Of a stretch of 64,000 nt of DNA, positions 56,431 to 64,000 are shown in pieces. Origin of the DNA: Sanguibacter gelidistatuariae (GTDB lineage Bacteria > Actinomycetota > Actinomycetes > Actinomycetales > Cellulomonadaceae); assembly GCF_900096585.1 (NCBI RefSeq), contig NZ_FMYH01000006.1, positions 243,599-307,598 of the forward strand, given 5' to 3'. The notes beneath the pieces are model-generated. The model made no database searches and was not told where the DNA came from. It worked only from the letters and a program-made list of their open reading frames with translations. The translations under genes were made by a program, and so were the position numbers. Each line of letters begins with the position of its first letter. Positions within the stretch are counted from its first letter, which is position 1.

Positions 56431-57636
56431 TCATGACGTCCACCACGCGAGGTGGTAGAGCCACGACCAGAGGTCGTCGAACCGGGCGCCCATGAGACCG
56501 AGGAAGGTCTGCCCGACCGAGGTCGAGACGATCGCGGCGATCACCGCGATGATCCCCGCGAAGGCCAGGAGGATGAGCTGAGCGTTGGAGATCCGGCGCC
56601 GGTACAGCAGGGAGACCCCCTTCGCGTCGACGAGCTTGCCACCGACCCGCAACCGGGTCAGGAAGGTGCTGGCCATCCCGGCCCGGCCCTTGTCCAAGAA
56701 CTCCACGAGCGTCGCGTGCGTGCCGACCGCGACGATGACCTCGGCGCCCATGTCGTCGGCGAGGAGCATCGCGATGTCTTCGCTCGTCCCGGCCGCCGGG
56801 AACACGACGAAGGGCACGTTGAGCGCCTGCACGCGCTCCTGGCCCGGTGCCCGTCCGTCGCGGTAGGCGTGGACCACGATCTCGGCTCCGCACCGCAGCG
56901 TCTTGTCCGAGACGGAGTCCATGTCACCGACGATGAGGTCGGGGGACCAGCCTGCCTCGATGATCGCGTCGGCTCCGCCGTCGACGCCGATGAGGATCGG
57001 GCGATACTCCTTGATGTAGGGCCGCAGCGTCTGCAGGTCTTCCTTGTAGTGATAGCCGCGCACGACGATGAGCACCTGGCGCCCGGCGATCTTCGTGCTG
57101 ATCTCGGGGACGCCGACGCCGTCGAGCAGCAGGTCCTTCTCGCGCAGCAGGTAGTCCATCGTGTTCGCCGCGAACGACTCCAGCTGGGCGGACAGCCCTT
57201 CGCGGGCTTCTTCGAGGGCGAGCCCGACGGTCTCGGTGTCCTGGACGATCCCCTCGGCCACGAGGGTCGTGCCCAGGTAGACCGAGCCGTCGTCCACGCG
57301 CAGCGTCTTGCCCTCGCGGATGGACATGATGTCCGCGCCGAGGTCGTCGATGAGCGGGATGCCGGCCTCGAGGAGGATGCTGGGACCCAGGTTGGGGTAG
57401 CGGCCCGAGATGGACTTGGCGGCATTGAGGACGGCGGCCGGTTGCGCGGCGACCAGGGTGTCCGCGGCCACCCGGTCGATGTCGAGGTGGTCGATCACGG
57501 CGATGTCGCCGGGTCGTATCCGTTTGGTCAGGTCCTTGGTGCGACGATCGACCTTCGCGGTGCCCACGATCCCCTCGAGGAGTGCACCGGAGTCGTGCGC
57601 GGACGTCTTTCTGGTGAAGAGCTTCATCGCCCTCAT
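56431..57636 (-). CDS. steA: SteA-type cytokinetic ring protein (TPK-like domain)
   Basis: A 401-residue protein related to SteA of Corynebacterium (Rv1697 in Mycobacterium). The N-terminal part has VDRRTKDLTKRIRPGDIAVIDHLDIDR; the central domain resembles thiamin pyrophosphokinase (VDGGADAIIEAGWSPDLIVGDMDSV), and a C-terminal membrane segment (about 355-375) anchors it. SteA locates to the division ring and with SteB supports cell-wall hydrolase RipA. The ATG overlaps the recN stop (ATGA); ATG 57627 is a good alternative. Confidence 0.88.
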   Translation of the reverse strand: MRAMKLFTRKTSAHDSGALLEGIVGTAKVDRRTKDLTKRIRPGDIAVIDHLDIDRVAADTLVAAQPAAVLNAAKSISGRYPNLGPSILLEAGIPLIDDLGADIMSIREGKTLRVDDGSVYLGTTLVAEGIVQDTETVGLALEEAREGLSAQLESFAANTMDYLLREKDLLLDGVGVPEISTKIAGRQVLIVVRGYHYKEDLQTLRPYIKEYRPILIGVDGGADAIIEAGWSPDLIVGDMDSVSDKTLRCGAEIVVHAYRDGRAPGQERVQALNVPFVVFPAAGTSEDIAMLLADDMGAEVIVAVGTHATLVEFLDKGRAGMASTFLTRLRVGGKLVDAKGVSLLYRRRISNAQLILLAFAGIIAVIAAIVSTSVGQTFLGLMGARFDDLWSWLYHLAWWTS

Positions 57637-59396
57637 GGTCTCACAGCTGCCAGGGCCAACAGCTCTGCCGCATGACTCAGCGCCACTTCGGAGTCCTCCT
57701 GACCGGAGAGCATCCGCGCGAGCTCTTGGACCCGGTCGGTGTCGTCGACCACCCGGATCCCGGACTGCGTGATGGCGTCCTCATCATCCGCGCTGGCCCC
57801 GGGGGGCCCTCCCTCGCGGGCCGATGTGCCCTTCGTCACGACGAGCTGGGTGTCGGCGAAAGCAGCAACCTGCGGGAGGTGGGTGACCACGATCACCTGG
57901 GTGGTCTGGGCGAGGCGGGCGAGGCGACGCCCGACCTCGAGGGCGGCCTTGCCGCCGACGCCCGCATCGACCTCGTCGAAGATCATGGTTGGCGTCCGGC
58001 GGGCACCGGAGGCGTCGGACGTCGCCAGCGCCACCTCGATCGCGAGCATCACACGGGAGAGCTCTCCCCCGGATGCGCCCTTGCCGAGCGGGCGGGGTGG
58101 TCCCCCGCGGTGCGCGCTGAGCAGCATGGCCACGGAGTCGGCGCCCCAGGGCCCCAGCTCGTCGAGGACGTCGACCACGACGAGCAGGGTCGCGCCCGCC
58201 ATCGCCAGGCCGGTGAGCTCCTCGGTCACGGCCGAGGCGAGCGACGCCGCTGCGCTCGTGCGGGCCGAGGTGAGGTCGGCCGCCAGCGCAGCCAGCGTGA
58301 CGTCGAGCCCGGCGACCTGCTCGCGCAGCAGCTCGATGCGGCCGTCGTCGTCCTCCAGGTCCGCCAACCGCAGTCCAGCGGTCCCGGCCCAGGCGATGAC
58401 GGCGTTGACATCCGCTCCGTAGGAGCGAGTCAGGTGCCCGAGCTGGGCTCGGCGCGCCTCGACCGTCTCGAGCCGCGCCGGGTCGGCGTCGAGGGCCGCG
58501 AGGTATCCGGAGAGCTCGGCGGCGATGTCGGAGAGCGTGTAGCCGACATCGCCGAGCCGGCGGCCGATGGTTGCCAGCGCCGGGTCGAACTGCCCGCCGT
58601 GCTCGGCGAGGCGGCGCGCCCGGTCCACGATCTCGATCGCATTCGCGTCGATGTCGGAGGCCACGTCGCCCAGGTCGTCGCCCGAGACGGCGGCGAGGGA
58701 GTCCTTGGCCGAGATCCGCAGCTCCTCGGAATTGCTCAGCCGCTCGGCCTCCTGGGAGAGCTCGGTGTCCTCGTCGGGGAGCGGGCCGGTCCGCTCGACC
58801 TCGGCGAGGCCCAGGCGCAGCAGCTCCGCCTCCCGGACCCGCTCCTGAGCCCGCTCGGTGAGCTCGGTCAGCTCACCGGCGGCCTTCATGCGGTCGTTCC
58901 ACCGCCCGCGGTAGGCGGTCAACAGCTCGGCCAGCCCTGCCCCCGCGAAGGAGTCGAGCGCCTCGCGCTGGCGCTGGGGTGAGCGCAGCCGCATCTGGTC
59001 GGACTGGCCGTGGATCGTGACGAGGTCGTCGGCGAGCTCGGCGAGGACCACCTGCGGGACGGAGCGGCCCCCCAGGTGGGCGCGGGAGCGTCCCTGCGCC
59101 GCGACGGTACGCAGGATCACCAGGGTGTTGTCCTCGTCGAGGACGCCGCCGGCGTCGTCGATCTTCTCCGCCAGGCCGGGCACGTCGACCAGGGCGCGGC
59201 CTTCCACGACCGCGGACCCCGTGCCCGAGCGCACCGTCTGGGCGTCGGACTTGCCGCCCATGAGCAGCCCCAGCCCGGTGAGGATCATCGTCTTGCCCGC
59301 GCCGGTCTCACCCGTGATCGCGGTCAGCCCGGGCGAGAACTCCACCCGTGCGCGGCTGATCACGCCGAGGTTCTCGATGCTCATCTCCAGCAGCAC
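57633..59396 (-). CDS. recN: DNA repair protein RecN
   Basis: SMC-like ATPase of 587 residues that acts at double-strand breaks. Walker A is ITGETGAGKTMILTGLG near residue 32, the ABC signature is in GELSRVMLAIEVAL, and Walker B is PTMIFDEVDAGVGG. Two coiled-coil arms (about 150-240 and 290-360) lie between. The GTG at 59396 (VLLEMSIENLGV) follows AGGT and starts 4 bp after the nadK stop. Confidence 0.94.
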   Translation of the reverse strand: MLLEMSIENLGVISRARVEFSPGLTAITGETGAGKTMILTGLGLLMGGKSDAQTVRSGTGSAVVEGRALVDVPGLAEKIDDAGGVLDEDNTLVILRTVAAQGRSRAHLGGRSVPQVVLAELADDLVTIHGQSDQMRLRSPQRQREALDSFAGAGLAELLTAYRGRWNDRMKAAGELTELTERAQERVREAELLRLGLAEVERTGPLPDEDTELSQEAERLSNSEELRISAKDSLAAVSGDDLGDVASDIDANAIEIVDRARRLAEHGGQFDPALATIGRRLGDVGYTLSDIAAELSGYLAALDADPARLETVEARRAQLGHLTRSYGADVNAVIAWAGTAGLRLADLEDDDGRIELLREQVAGLDVTLAALAADLTSARTSAAASLASAVTEELTGLAMAGATLLVVVDVLDELGPWGADSVAMLLSAHRGGPPRPLGKGASGGELSRVMLAIEVALATSDASGARRTPTMIFDEVDAGVGGKAALEVGRRLARLAQTTQVIVVTHLPQVAAFADTQLVVTKGTSAREGGPPGASADDEDAITQSGIRVVDDTDRVQELARMLSGQEDSEVALSHAAELLALAAVRP

Positions 59397-59400
59397 GGCG

Positions 59401-60351
59401 TTACCTGACCTGTTCTGGCGTGTGGTCGCTGCCGTGGACCCGGAGGTCGCCGGCATGCTCCTCCGCCGCTCCGCGCCACCCGACGACCGGGAGCGAGAAC
59501 TTGCTCACCAGCCGGTCGGTGAAGGGCGCCTGGTTGAGCCGGGCGAAGCGCAGCGGCCTCGCGCCGGTGCGCACCTCGACCCGGGACCCGACGGGCAGCT
59601 GCGTCCGACGGCGGCCGTCGGCGATGAGCACACCCTCGCCGCCCGAGCGGGTGGTCACCTCGACCGCGAACTGTGAGCGGGGACCCACCACGAGCGGGCG
59701 GGCGAAGAGTGCGTGGGCAGAGAGCGGGACGAGCAGCTTCGCGTCGACGTCGGGCCAGATGACGGGTCCTCCGCCGGAGAAGGCGTGCGCGGTCGACCCG
59801 GTCGCGGTGGCCATGACCACCCCGTCGCAGCCGAAGGACGACAGCGGCCGCCCATCCACCTCGATAGCCACCTCGATCATCAGAGTTCGTTCGCTCTTCT
59901 CGATGGTCGCCTCGTTGAGCGCCCAGTCCTGGACCGGTTCGTCGCGACCGGGCAGGTAGATGAGGACGTCGAGGACACCGCGCTCCTCGACCACGTAGTC
60001 GTGGGCGGCGATCCGGCGCACCGCCTCGGGGAAGTTCTCCCGCTCGCTCTCGGCGAGGAAGCCGACGTGCCCGAGGTTCACGCCGAAGAGCGGGACCTGG
60101 GTGCCGTGCGTGATCTCCGCCGCGCGCAGGATCGTCCCGTCGCCGCCGAGCACCATGACGAGCTCGGTGCCGTCGAGGGAGCTGCGCGCGTCGTCGAGCT
60201 CGAACTTCTCGGTGCCGAGCTCGGTCGCGAGGTCGTGGTCGTGGAGCAGGACGTCGAAGCCGGCTGCGCGGAGCTCGGGCACCGCCTCACGTAGACCGAC
60301 CACGGCTTCCTGTCGTCCGCCGTGGGTCACGACGAGGATCTTGCGGGTCAC
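59401..60351 (-). CDS. nadK: NAD kinase
   Basis: Phosphorylates NAD to NADP, 316 residues. Motifs are GGDGT in MVLGGDGTILRAAE, the NAD-binding GVNLGHVGFLAESE, and VVMATATGSTAHAFSGGGPV. The C-terminal tail after about 290 is short and basic. The GTG at 60351 has GGAGGA 5 nt upstream and overlaps the tlyA stop (GTGA). Confidence 0.95.
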   Translation of the reverse strand: MTRKILVVTHGGRQEAVVGLREAVPELRAAGFDVLLHDHDLATELGTEKFELDDARSSLDGTELVMVLGGDGTILRAAEITHGTQVPLFGVNLGHVGFLAESERENFPEAVRRIAAHDYVVEERGVLDVLIYLPGRDEPVQDWALNEATIEKSERTLMIEVAIEVDGRPLSSFGCDGVVMATATGSTAHAFSGGGPVIWPDVDAKLLVPLSAHALFARPLVVGPRSQFAVEVTTRSGGEGVLIADGRRRTQLPVGSRVEVRTGARPLRFARLNQAPFTDRLVSKFSLPVVGWRGAAEEHAGDLRVHGSDHTPEQVR

Positions 60352-61241
60352 GATCGTCCTCCGGTGGTTGGTGTCGCAGTCGCGTGGGCCCAGTGGGCGA
60401 CCGTCGTCGCGCCGAGCGGGTGCGCCACGGCCCGCTCGATCGTGTCGTCCTCGGGGCCGATCGGCCCCTCGGCGCGGGTGAACCACACAAAGTACTCGCG
60501 GTTGCCGTGCGGGCCCGGCAGCGGGCTGGGGATCACCGCTCGAACACCGACCCCTGCAGCGGCCGCCGCCGTGGTGACGGTCCTGATGGCTTCGCCGCGC
60601 AGCGCATCGCTGCGGACCACCCCGCCGTGCCCGAGGCGTTCGCGTCCCACCTCGAACTGTGGTTTGACCATCAGCAGCAGGTCCGCGTCGCGCGGCACCG
60701 AACGCACGAGCGCCGGCAGGATCAACGTCAGCGAGATGAAGGAGACGTCGGCGACGACCACCCGAGGCCGGGCGGGCAGGTCGTCGGCGGTCAGCTGGCG
60801 TGCGTTGAACTTCTCCATGACGACGACGCGCGGGTCCTCGCGGAGCACCGGCACGAGCTGGTCGTGCCCCACGTCCAGGGCGATGACGGTGCGGGCCCCG
60901 CGGCGCAGCAGGACGTCGGTGAAGCCGCCGGTCGAGGCTCCCACGTCGAGGCAGACGGCTCCGGCGATCGGCGGACCGCCGTCGCCGAGCGCTCCGAGCA
61001 CACCGTCGAGCTTGAAGGCCGCCCGAGAGACGAAGCCTGGGTCGTCGACGTCAGGCTGCACGGTCAGGACGGAGTCTGCGGTCACCGGGGTCGAGGACCG
61101 GGTGACCACGACGCCGTCGACGCTGACCCGGCCGTCTTTGAGGTGGGCGGCGGCCTGCGTGCGCGAGCGAGCCAGGCCGCGGCGCACGAGCTCGGCGTCG
61201 AGACGTCCGGACGATGGTTTCTGGGGAGCCTGGGTGCTCAC
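60348..61241 (-). CDS. tlyA: TlyA family rRNA 2'-O-methyltransferase
   Basis: Ribosomal RNA cytidine-2'-O-methylase of 297 residues; in mycobacteria the enzyme makes ribosomes sensitive to capreomycin. The N-terminal S4 domain (about residues 12-60: RLDAELVRRGLARSRTQ) binds RNA. The methylase domain has LDVGASTGGFTDVLLRRGA for SAM and the catalytic residues in AAFKL, VADVSFISL and MVKPQFE. GTG 61241 has GGAGGG 9 nt upstream; GTG 61271 overlaps the upstream gene. Confidence 0.94.
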   Translation of the reverse strand: MSTQAPQKPSSGRLDAELVRRGLARSRTQAAAHLKDGRVSVDGVVVTRSSTPVTADSVLTVQPDVDDPGFVSRAAFKLDGVLGALGDGGPPIAGAVCLDVGASTGGFTDVLLRRGARTVIALDVGHDQLVPVLREDPRVVVMEKFNARQLTADDLPARPRVVVADVSFISLTLILPALVRSVPRDADLLLMVKPQFEVGRERLGHGGVVRSDALRGEAIRTVTTAAAAAGVGVRAVIPSPLPGPHGNREYFVWFTRAEGPIGPEDDTIERAVAHPLGATTVAHWAHATATPTTGGRS

Positions 61242-61267
61242 GGGAGGTGTCCCTCCGCGTTCCTCGG

Positions 61268-61429
61268 TCACTCGTTCTCCGGTTCCTCGAGGACCGCCTG
61301 GAGCGCGTGGTGAATCGACTCGAGCACCGTGACGTGCTCGGCGACGGGCAGCGCCTCCAGCGTATCGAGGGCACTGAGGATCTCTGTGAGGTCTTCAGCG
61401 CCGGCAATCGGCGACATTGTCTCTGTCAC
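61268..61429 (-). CDS. Small conserved protein (53 aa) between HAD phosphatase and tlyA
   Basis: Small acidic protein of 53 residues, predicted helical (LTEILSALDTLEALPVAEHV and VLESIHHALQAVLEE). The mycobacterial cluster has a gene of about 58 residues (Rv1693) at the same place. The GTG at 61429 has GAGGAG 9 nt upstream; ATG 61438 is too close to that site. A function is not known. It overlaps tlyA if tlyA begins at 61271. Confidence 0.72.
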   Translation of the reverse strand: MTETMSPIAGAEDLTEILSALDTLEALPVAEHVTVLESIHHALQAVLEEPENE

Positions 61430-61594
61430 GCCACTCATCTCCTCGTGCACCGGCGCGACAGGACCGCGCCGATCAAACTTGTCAGACCGCCACCGTACCG
61501 CGCCGGTCGACCGTCCTGGTGTCACCCACAGAAACCGCCGCGGGCTGCGGGCTGCACAGCGCGCGACGGATCCTGTCGCAGGTCGCATGACGGG

Positions 61595-62614
61595 TCACAC
61601 CGCGAGATCAGGAACGGTCGTCGGGTCGACGACTCCCCCGGCGTCGGTGAAGGCCCAGGCCGCGGCGCAGGCGGCGCGCACGAGGTCGACCGGATCTGCG
61701 TCCGGTGCTCCTTCGCGCACCTCGAGGCGGCCGCCGGTGACGCGGGCGGCCGACCCGTCGCACTCCCACCAGCCGCCGGCGGCCGCGGTGGGCGCGGTGT
61801 GCGGGACGAGAAGGCTGCGCAGGTCCGCGCCGATGAAGTCGGGACGCTCACCCGGGTGGGCGAGGATGTCGTCCCGTGCGCTGTTGACACCGGTCAGCAC
61901 GTGGAGTCCCGGGTACCCGCCGGCACGGGCGCCAGCCAGGTCGGTGTCGAGCCGGTCGCCGACGACGAGCGGTCGGCTGGCGCCGGCCCGCTCGATCGCC
62001 ATGGCGTACATCGCCGGCGAAGGCTTGCCGGCGCTGAACGGCTGGACCCCGGTCGCCGCGACGACCGCCCCGACGAGCGCGCCGTTGCCCGGGGCGAAGC
62101 CCCGCGCCGTCGGAAGCGACAGGTCGAGGTTGCTCACCACGTGCACGGCCCCGCCGGCGACCGCGTACGCGGCCTCGGCGAGGTCGGCCCAGCCGAGGCT
62201 GGGCGCGAATCCTTGCGCCACCGCGTCCGGTGCATCATCCGCAGACTGCACGACGACGTACCCCGCCTCGGTCACCGCGGTGACCAGGCCAGCCCCGCCG
62301 ACCACGAGGACGCGAGCCCCCGGGTCGACGTGGTCGCCGAGCAGGCGCGCGCAGGCCTGGGCGGCTGTCATGACGTCCTTCGGCTGGGCCGGGATGTCCA
62401 GCGAGGTGAGCTGGTCGGAGACCGACTCCGGCTCACGGGAGGCATTGTTCGTGACGAACACGAGACGCAGCCCCGCCGCCCGCGCAGACCGCAGACCCTC
62501 AGCGGCGAACTCGATCGGCTCATGACCCTTGTAGGTCACGCCATCCAGGTCAACCAACGCGAGGTCGTAGGCCTGCGCGAGCGGGATCGCGCTACCGAGC
62601 AGCGTGGCGCTCAC
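61595..62614 (-). CDS. HAD-IIA family phosphatase
   Basis: Sugar/glycerol phosphate phosphatase-like enzyme of 339 residues. Motifs are LVDLDGVTYKG (nucleophile Asp), FVTNNASREP (motif II Thr), GKPSPAMYAMA (Lys) and VVGDRLDTDLAGARAGG (Asp pair). The C2-type cap lies between about 95 and 200. The mycobacterial relative Rv1692 is a glycerol-3-phosphate phosphatase; the same substrate is likely but not proven. The GTG start overlaps the TPR gene stop (GTGA). Confidence 0.9.
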   Translation of the reverse strand: MSATLLGSAIPLAQAYDLALVDLDGVTYKGHEPIEFAAEGLRSARAAGLRLVFVTNNASREPESVSDQLTSLDIPAQPKDVMTAAQACARLLGDHVDPGARVLVVGGAGLVTAVTEAGYVVVQSADDAPDAVAQGFAPSLGWADLAEAAYAVAGGAVHVVSNLDLSLPTARGFAPGNGALVGAVVAATGVQPFSAGKPSPAMYAMAIERAGASRPLVVGDRLDTDLAGARAGGYPGLHVLTGVNSARDDILAHPGERPDFIGADLRSLLVPHTAPTAAAGGWWECDGSAARVTGGRLEVREGAPDADPVDLVRAACAAAWAFTDAGGVVDPTTVPDLAV

Positions 62615-64000
62615 GCCTCGTCCTCGTCACCAGCACTGACGGAGTCGCCGTGGTCGGCTTCGGTGTCGGAGTGGGCAGAAGAGCTGTCACCAGTCGTGCT
62701 GCCGGCGCGAACGATGTCAGCGGTCTCGTCGAGGGTGTCCTCGTCGGAGTCTGCCTCGTCGCCCGTGTCAGCGTCGCTGTCGTCGTCCGCGTCGTCTTCG
62801 TCGGAGGAGGAACCCTCGTCGGAGGCGTCGTCGGAGTCAGTGGCGGCGTCGTCCTGGAGGTCGAAGACGACGACATCGGCGTCGACCTCGGGGTCGGCCA
62901 ACGTGGCGCGCTCTTTGGGGGTGAGCGTGGCGAGCAGCGCAGCGGCCTCGACCGTACGCCCCGCTGCCTCAAGCACGCCCAGGCGAGCCTCGATCACGCG
63001 CACCGCGAGCTCGCGGTTGCCCTTGGGCACCGTGATGGCCGCGAGCACGGCCTCTGCAGCCTCGGCCTCGCCGAGGTCGAGGCGCGCGCCGCTGACCACG
63101 ATGGCCAGCTCGACGGACTGCGCCTCATCGAGGGTCGCAGCCTCAGGGGACGCGGCGAGGGCGATCGCACGCTCGGGGCGCCCGAGGCCACGTTCGCAGT
63201 CGGCCATGATCGCCAGGTGCTCGGAGGAACCGTTGAGCCGGCGCACCGTGCGGAGCTCGCGCAGCGCCTCGGCGAAACGACCCGTGCTGTAGGCAGTGAG
63301 CCCAGCAGCCTCGCGGACGATGTCCACGCGTCCGGCACGCCGGACCGCTTCCTGAGCGTGCTGGTAGGCGAGCTCGGGATCGATGTCCATGAGCTGGCCG
63401 GCCGCCACGAGGTGCAGGCCGACGACCTCGGCGTTGTCCTTGGTCAGCGTGCGCAGACGACCACGTGCGTCGCGGTCGAGGTCGGAGAAGGAGATGCCCT
63501 CGGGCAGCGCAGGTGCGTCGACGCGAGTCGACTCCTCACCGCGGGGTGCGGACGAACGAGGTGCGCTGGAACGGTCGTCGCGGTTGAACGCAGGACGCTC
63601 GTCCCGACGGGGGCCACGGTCATCACGGGGAGCGGACGAGCGAGGCGCAGAAGAACGGTCGTCGCGGTTGAATGCGGGACGGTCGTCGCGGCGCGGGCCG
63701 CGGTCATCACGGGGAGCGGACGAACGGGGAGCGGAGGAACGGTCATCGCGGTTGAATGCGGGACGCTCACCGTAGGGACGGTCATCCCGACGCGGACCAC
63801 GGTCGTCGCGCGGAGCGGACGAACGAGGTGCGCTGGAACGGTCATCGCGGTTGTACGCAGGACGGTCGTCGCGCGGTGCCGACGAACGGGGTGCGCTGGA
63901 ACGGTCATCGCGGTTGAATGCAGGACGCTCGTCACGGCGCGGGCCACGGTCATCACGGGGAGCGGACGAACGGGGTGCGGAAGAACGGTCATCACGGTTG
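62611..64000 (-). CDS. TPR protein with Arg/Ser/Pro repeat region and acidic tail (partial, 5' end outside window)
   Basis: The 462 residues visible lack the start. The first 150 are repeats of a 28-residue unit built from NRDDRSSAPRSSAPRDDRG and a short PRRDERPAF segment, basic and certainly disordered. A helical TPR-like domain follows (about 155-340: AGQLMDIDPELAYQHAQEA and similar). The last 100 residues are a nearly continuous Asp/Glu/Ser acidic tail. Basic disordered repeats with an acidic tail suggest RNA or condensate-type interactions; the mycobacterial gene at this place (Rv1691) is a TPR protein. Function is unknown. Confidence 0.8.
   Translation of the reverse strand, partial: NRDDRSSAPRSSAPRDDRGPRRDERPAFNRDDRSSAPRSSAPRDDRPAYNRDDRSSAPRSSAPRDDRGPRRDDRPYGERPAFNRDDRSSAPRSSAPRDDRGPRRDDRPAFNRDDRSSAPRSSAPRDDRGPRRDERPAFNRDDRSSAPRSSAPRGEESTRVDAPALPEGISFSDLDRDARGRLRTLTKDNAEVVGLHLVAAGQLMDIDPELAYQHAQEAVRRAGRVDIVREAAGLTAYSTGRFAEALRELRTVRRLNGSSEHLAIMADCERGLGRPERAIALAASPEAATLDEAQSVELAIVVSGARLDLGEAEAAEAVLAAITVPKGNRELAVRVIEARLGVLEAAGRTVEAAALLATLTPKERATLADPEVDADVVVFDLQDDAATDSDDASDEGSSSDEDDADDDSDADTGDEADSDEDTLDETADIVRAGSTTGDSSSAHSDTEADHGDSVSAGDEDEA
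63581..64000. repeat. In-frame 84-bp tandem repeats within the TPR gene
   Basis: CGGTTG anchors recur at 63581, 63665, 63749, 63848, 63911 and 63995, giving spacings of 84, 84, 99, 63 and 84 bp. All are multiples of 3, so indels of 15 and 21 bp preserved the frame. The array continues past the window edge. Confidence 0.9.

Noticed and set aside
63581..64000. Regular repeats that could be read as a CRISPR array
   Set aside because: Spacings are multiples of 3 with in-frame changes, the units are coding throughout, and no unique spacers separate them.

Overview
The window is high-GC, gene-dense DNA from an actinobacterium. The gene content and order fit a Micrococcales member of the Cellulomonas/Sanguibacter/Oerskovia type. 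Supporting signs are the recN-steA-mctB-pyrG-NUDIX and HAD-tlyA-nadK orders shared with Mycobacterium, a mabA/inhA-like fabG-fabI pair, a complete SUF operon with SufU, GlgC/GlgM glycogen enzymes, many GTG starts, and leaderless promoters in which a TANNNT hexamer lies 6-8 nt before the start codon. The genus is inferred. No stretch above 300 bp lacks a gene, and I saw no tRNA, rRNA, insertion sequence, prophage or CRISPR array.

Region 1 (1-4.9 kb): an ER-type signal peptidase (cut by the window edge) and a small SipW-type secreted protein lie beside a divergent NarL-type histidine kinase/response regulator pair, with an 18-bp palindrome in front of the secreted-protein gene. A lipoprotein/membrane-protein pair and a SpoU rRNA methylase follow. 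Region 2 (5-13 kb): a heterodimeric ABC exporter, an SPFH/NfeD membrane pair, an orphan ABC ATPase and an unrecognised conserved gene. Region 3 (12.7-20.6 kb): divergent glgM/glgC, serB, a SixA-like phosphatase, fabI, fabG, DUF3099, a small Cys/His protein, SURF1 and YqeY.

Region 4 (20.7-30.4 kb): a PadR-controlled FtsX-type ABC system, an ABC-F protein, the biotin ECF transporter BioYMN, a HerA-like ATPase and a zinc metallopeptidase. Region 5 (30.5-40.4 kb): feoABC behind a DtxR/IdeR-like box, then the suf operon (sufR-sufB-sufD-Rieske-sufC-sufS-sufU-sufT, all on the minus strand). Iron uptake therefore sits next to Fe-S cluster assembly. Region 6 (40.5-49.2 kb): an ABC-2 exporter, heme A synthase, an SRPBCC protein and a large BTAD/NB-ARC/TPR regulator convergent with a drrAB-like exporter whose upstream region carries four 11-bp direct repeats of the kind SARP/BTAD domains bind.

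Region 7 (49.3-64 kb, all minus strand): one long, mostly translationally coupled run. In transcription order it is a TPR protein with an Arg/Ser/Pro repeat region, HAD phosphatase, a 53-aa protein, tlyA, nadK, recN, steA, mctB/steB, a MraY/WecA-like membrane protein, a MurJ-like flippase, a GT4 glycosyltransferase, pyrG and a NUDIX hydrolase. It mixes DNA repair, nucleotide supply and envelope/division genes. The most interesting signals are the 11-bp repeat array before drrA, the palindrome before the SipW-type gene, the 84-bp repeats at the right edge, the membrane-polymer trio beside pyrG, and two long perfect or near-perfect hairpins sharing TGAGTGC termini.
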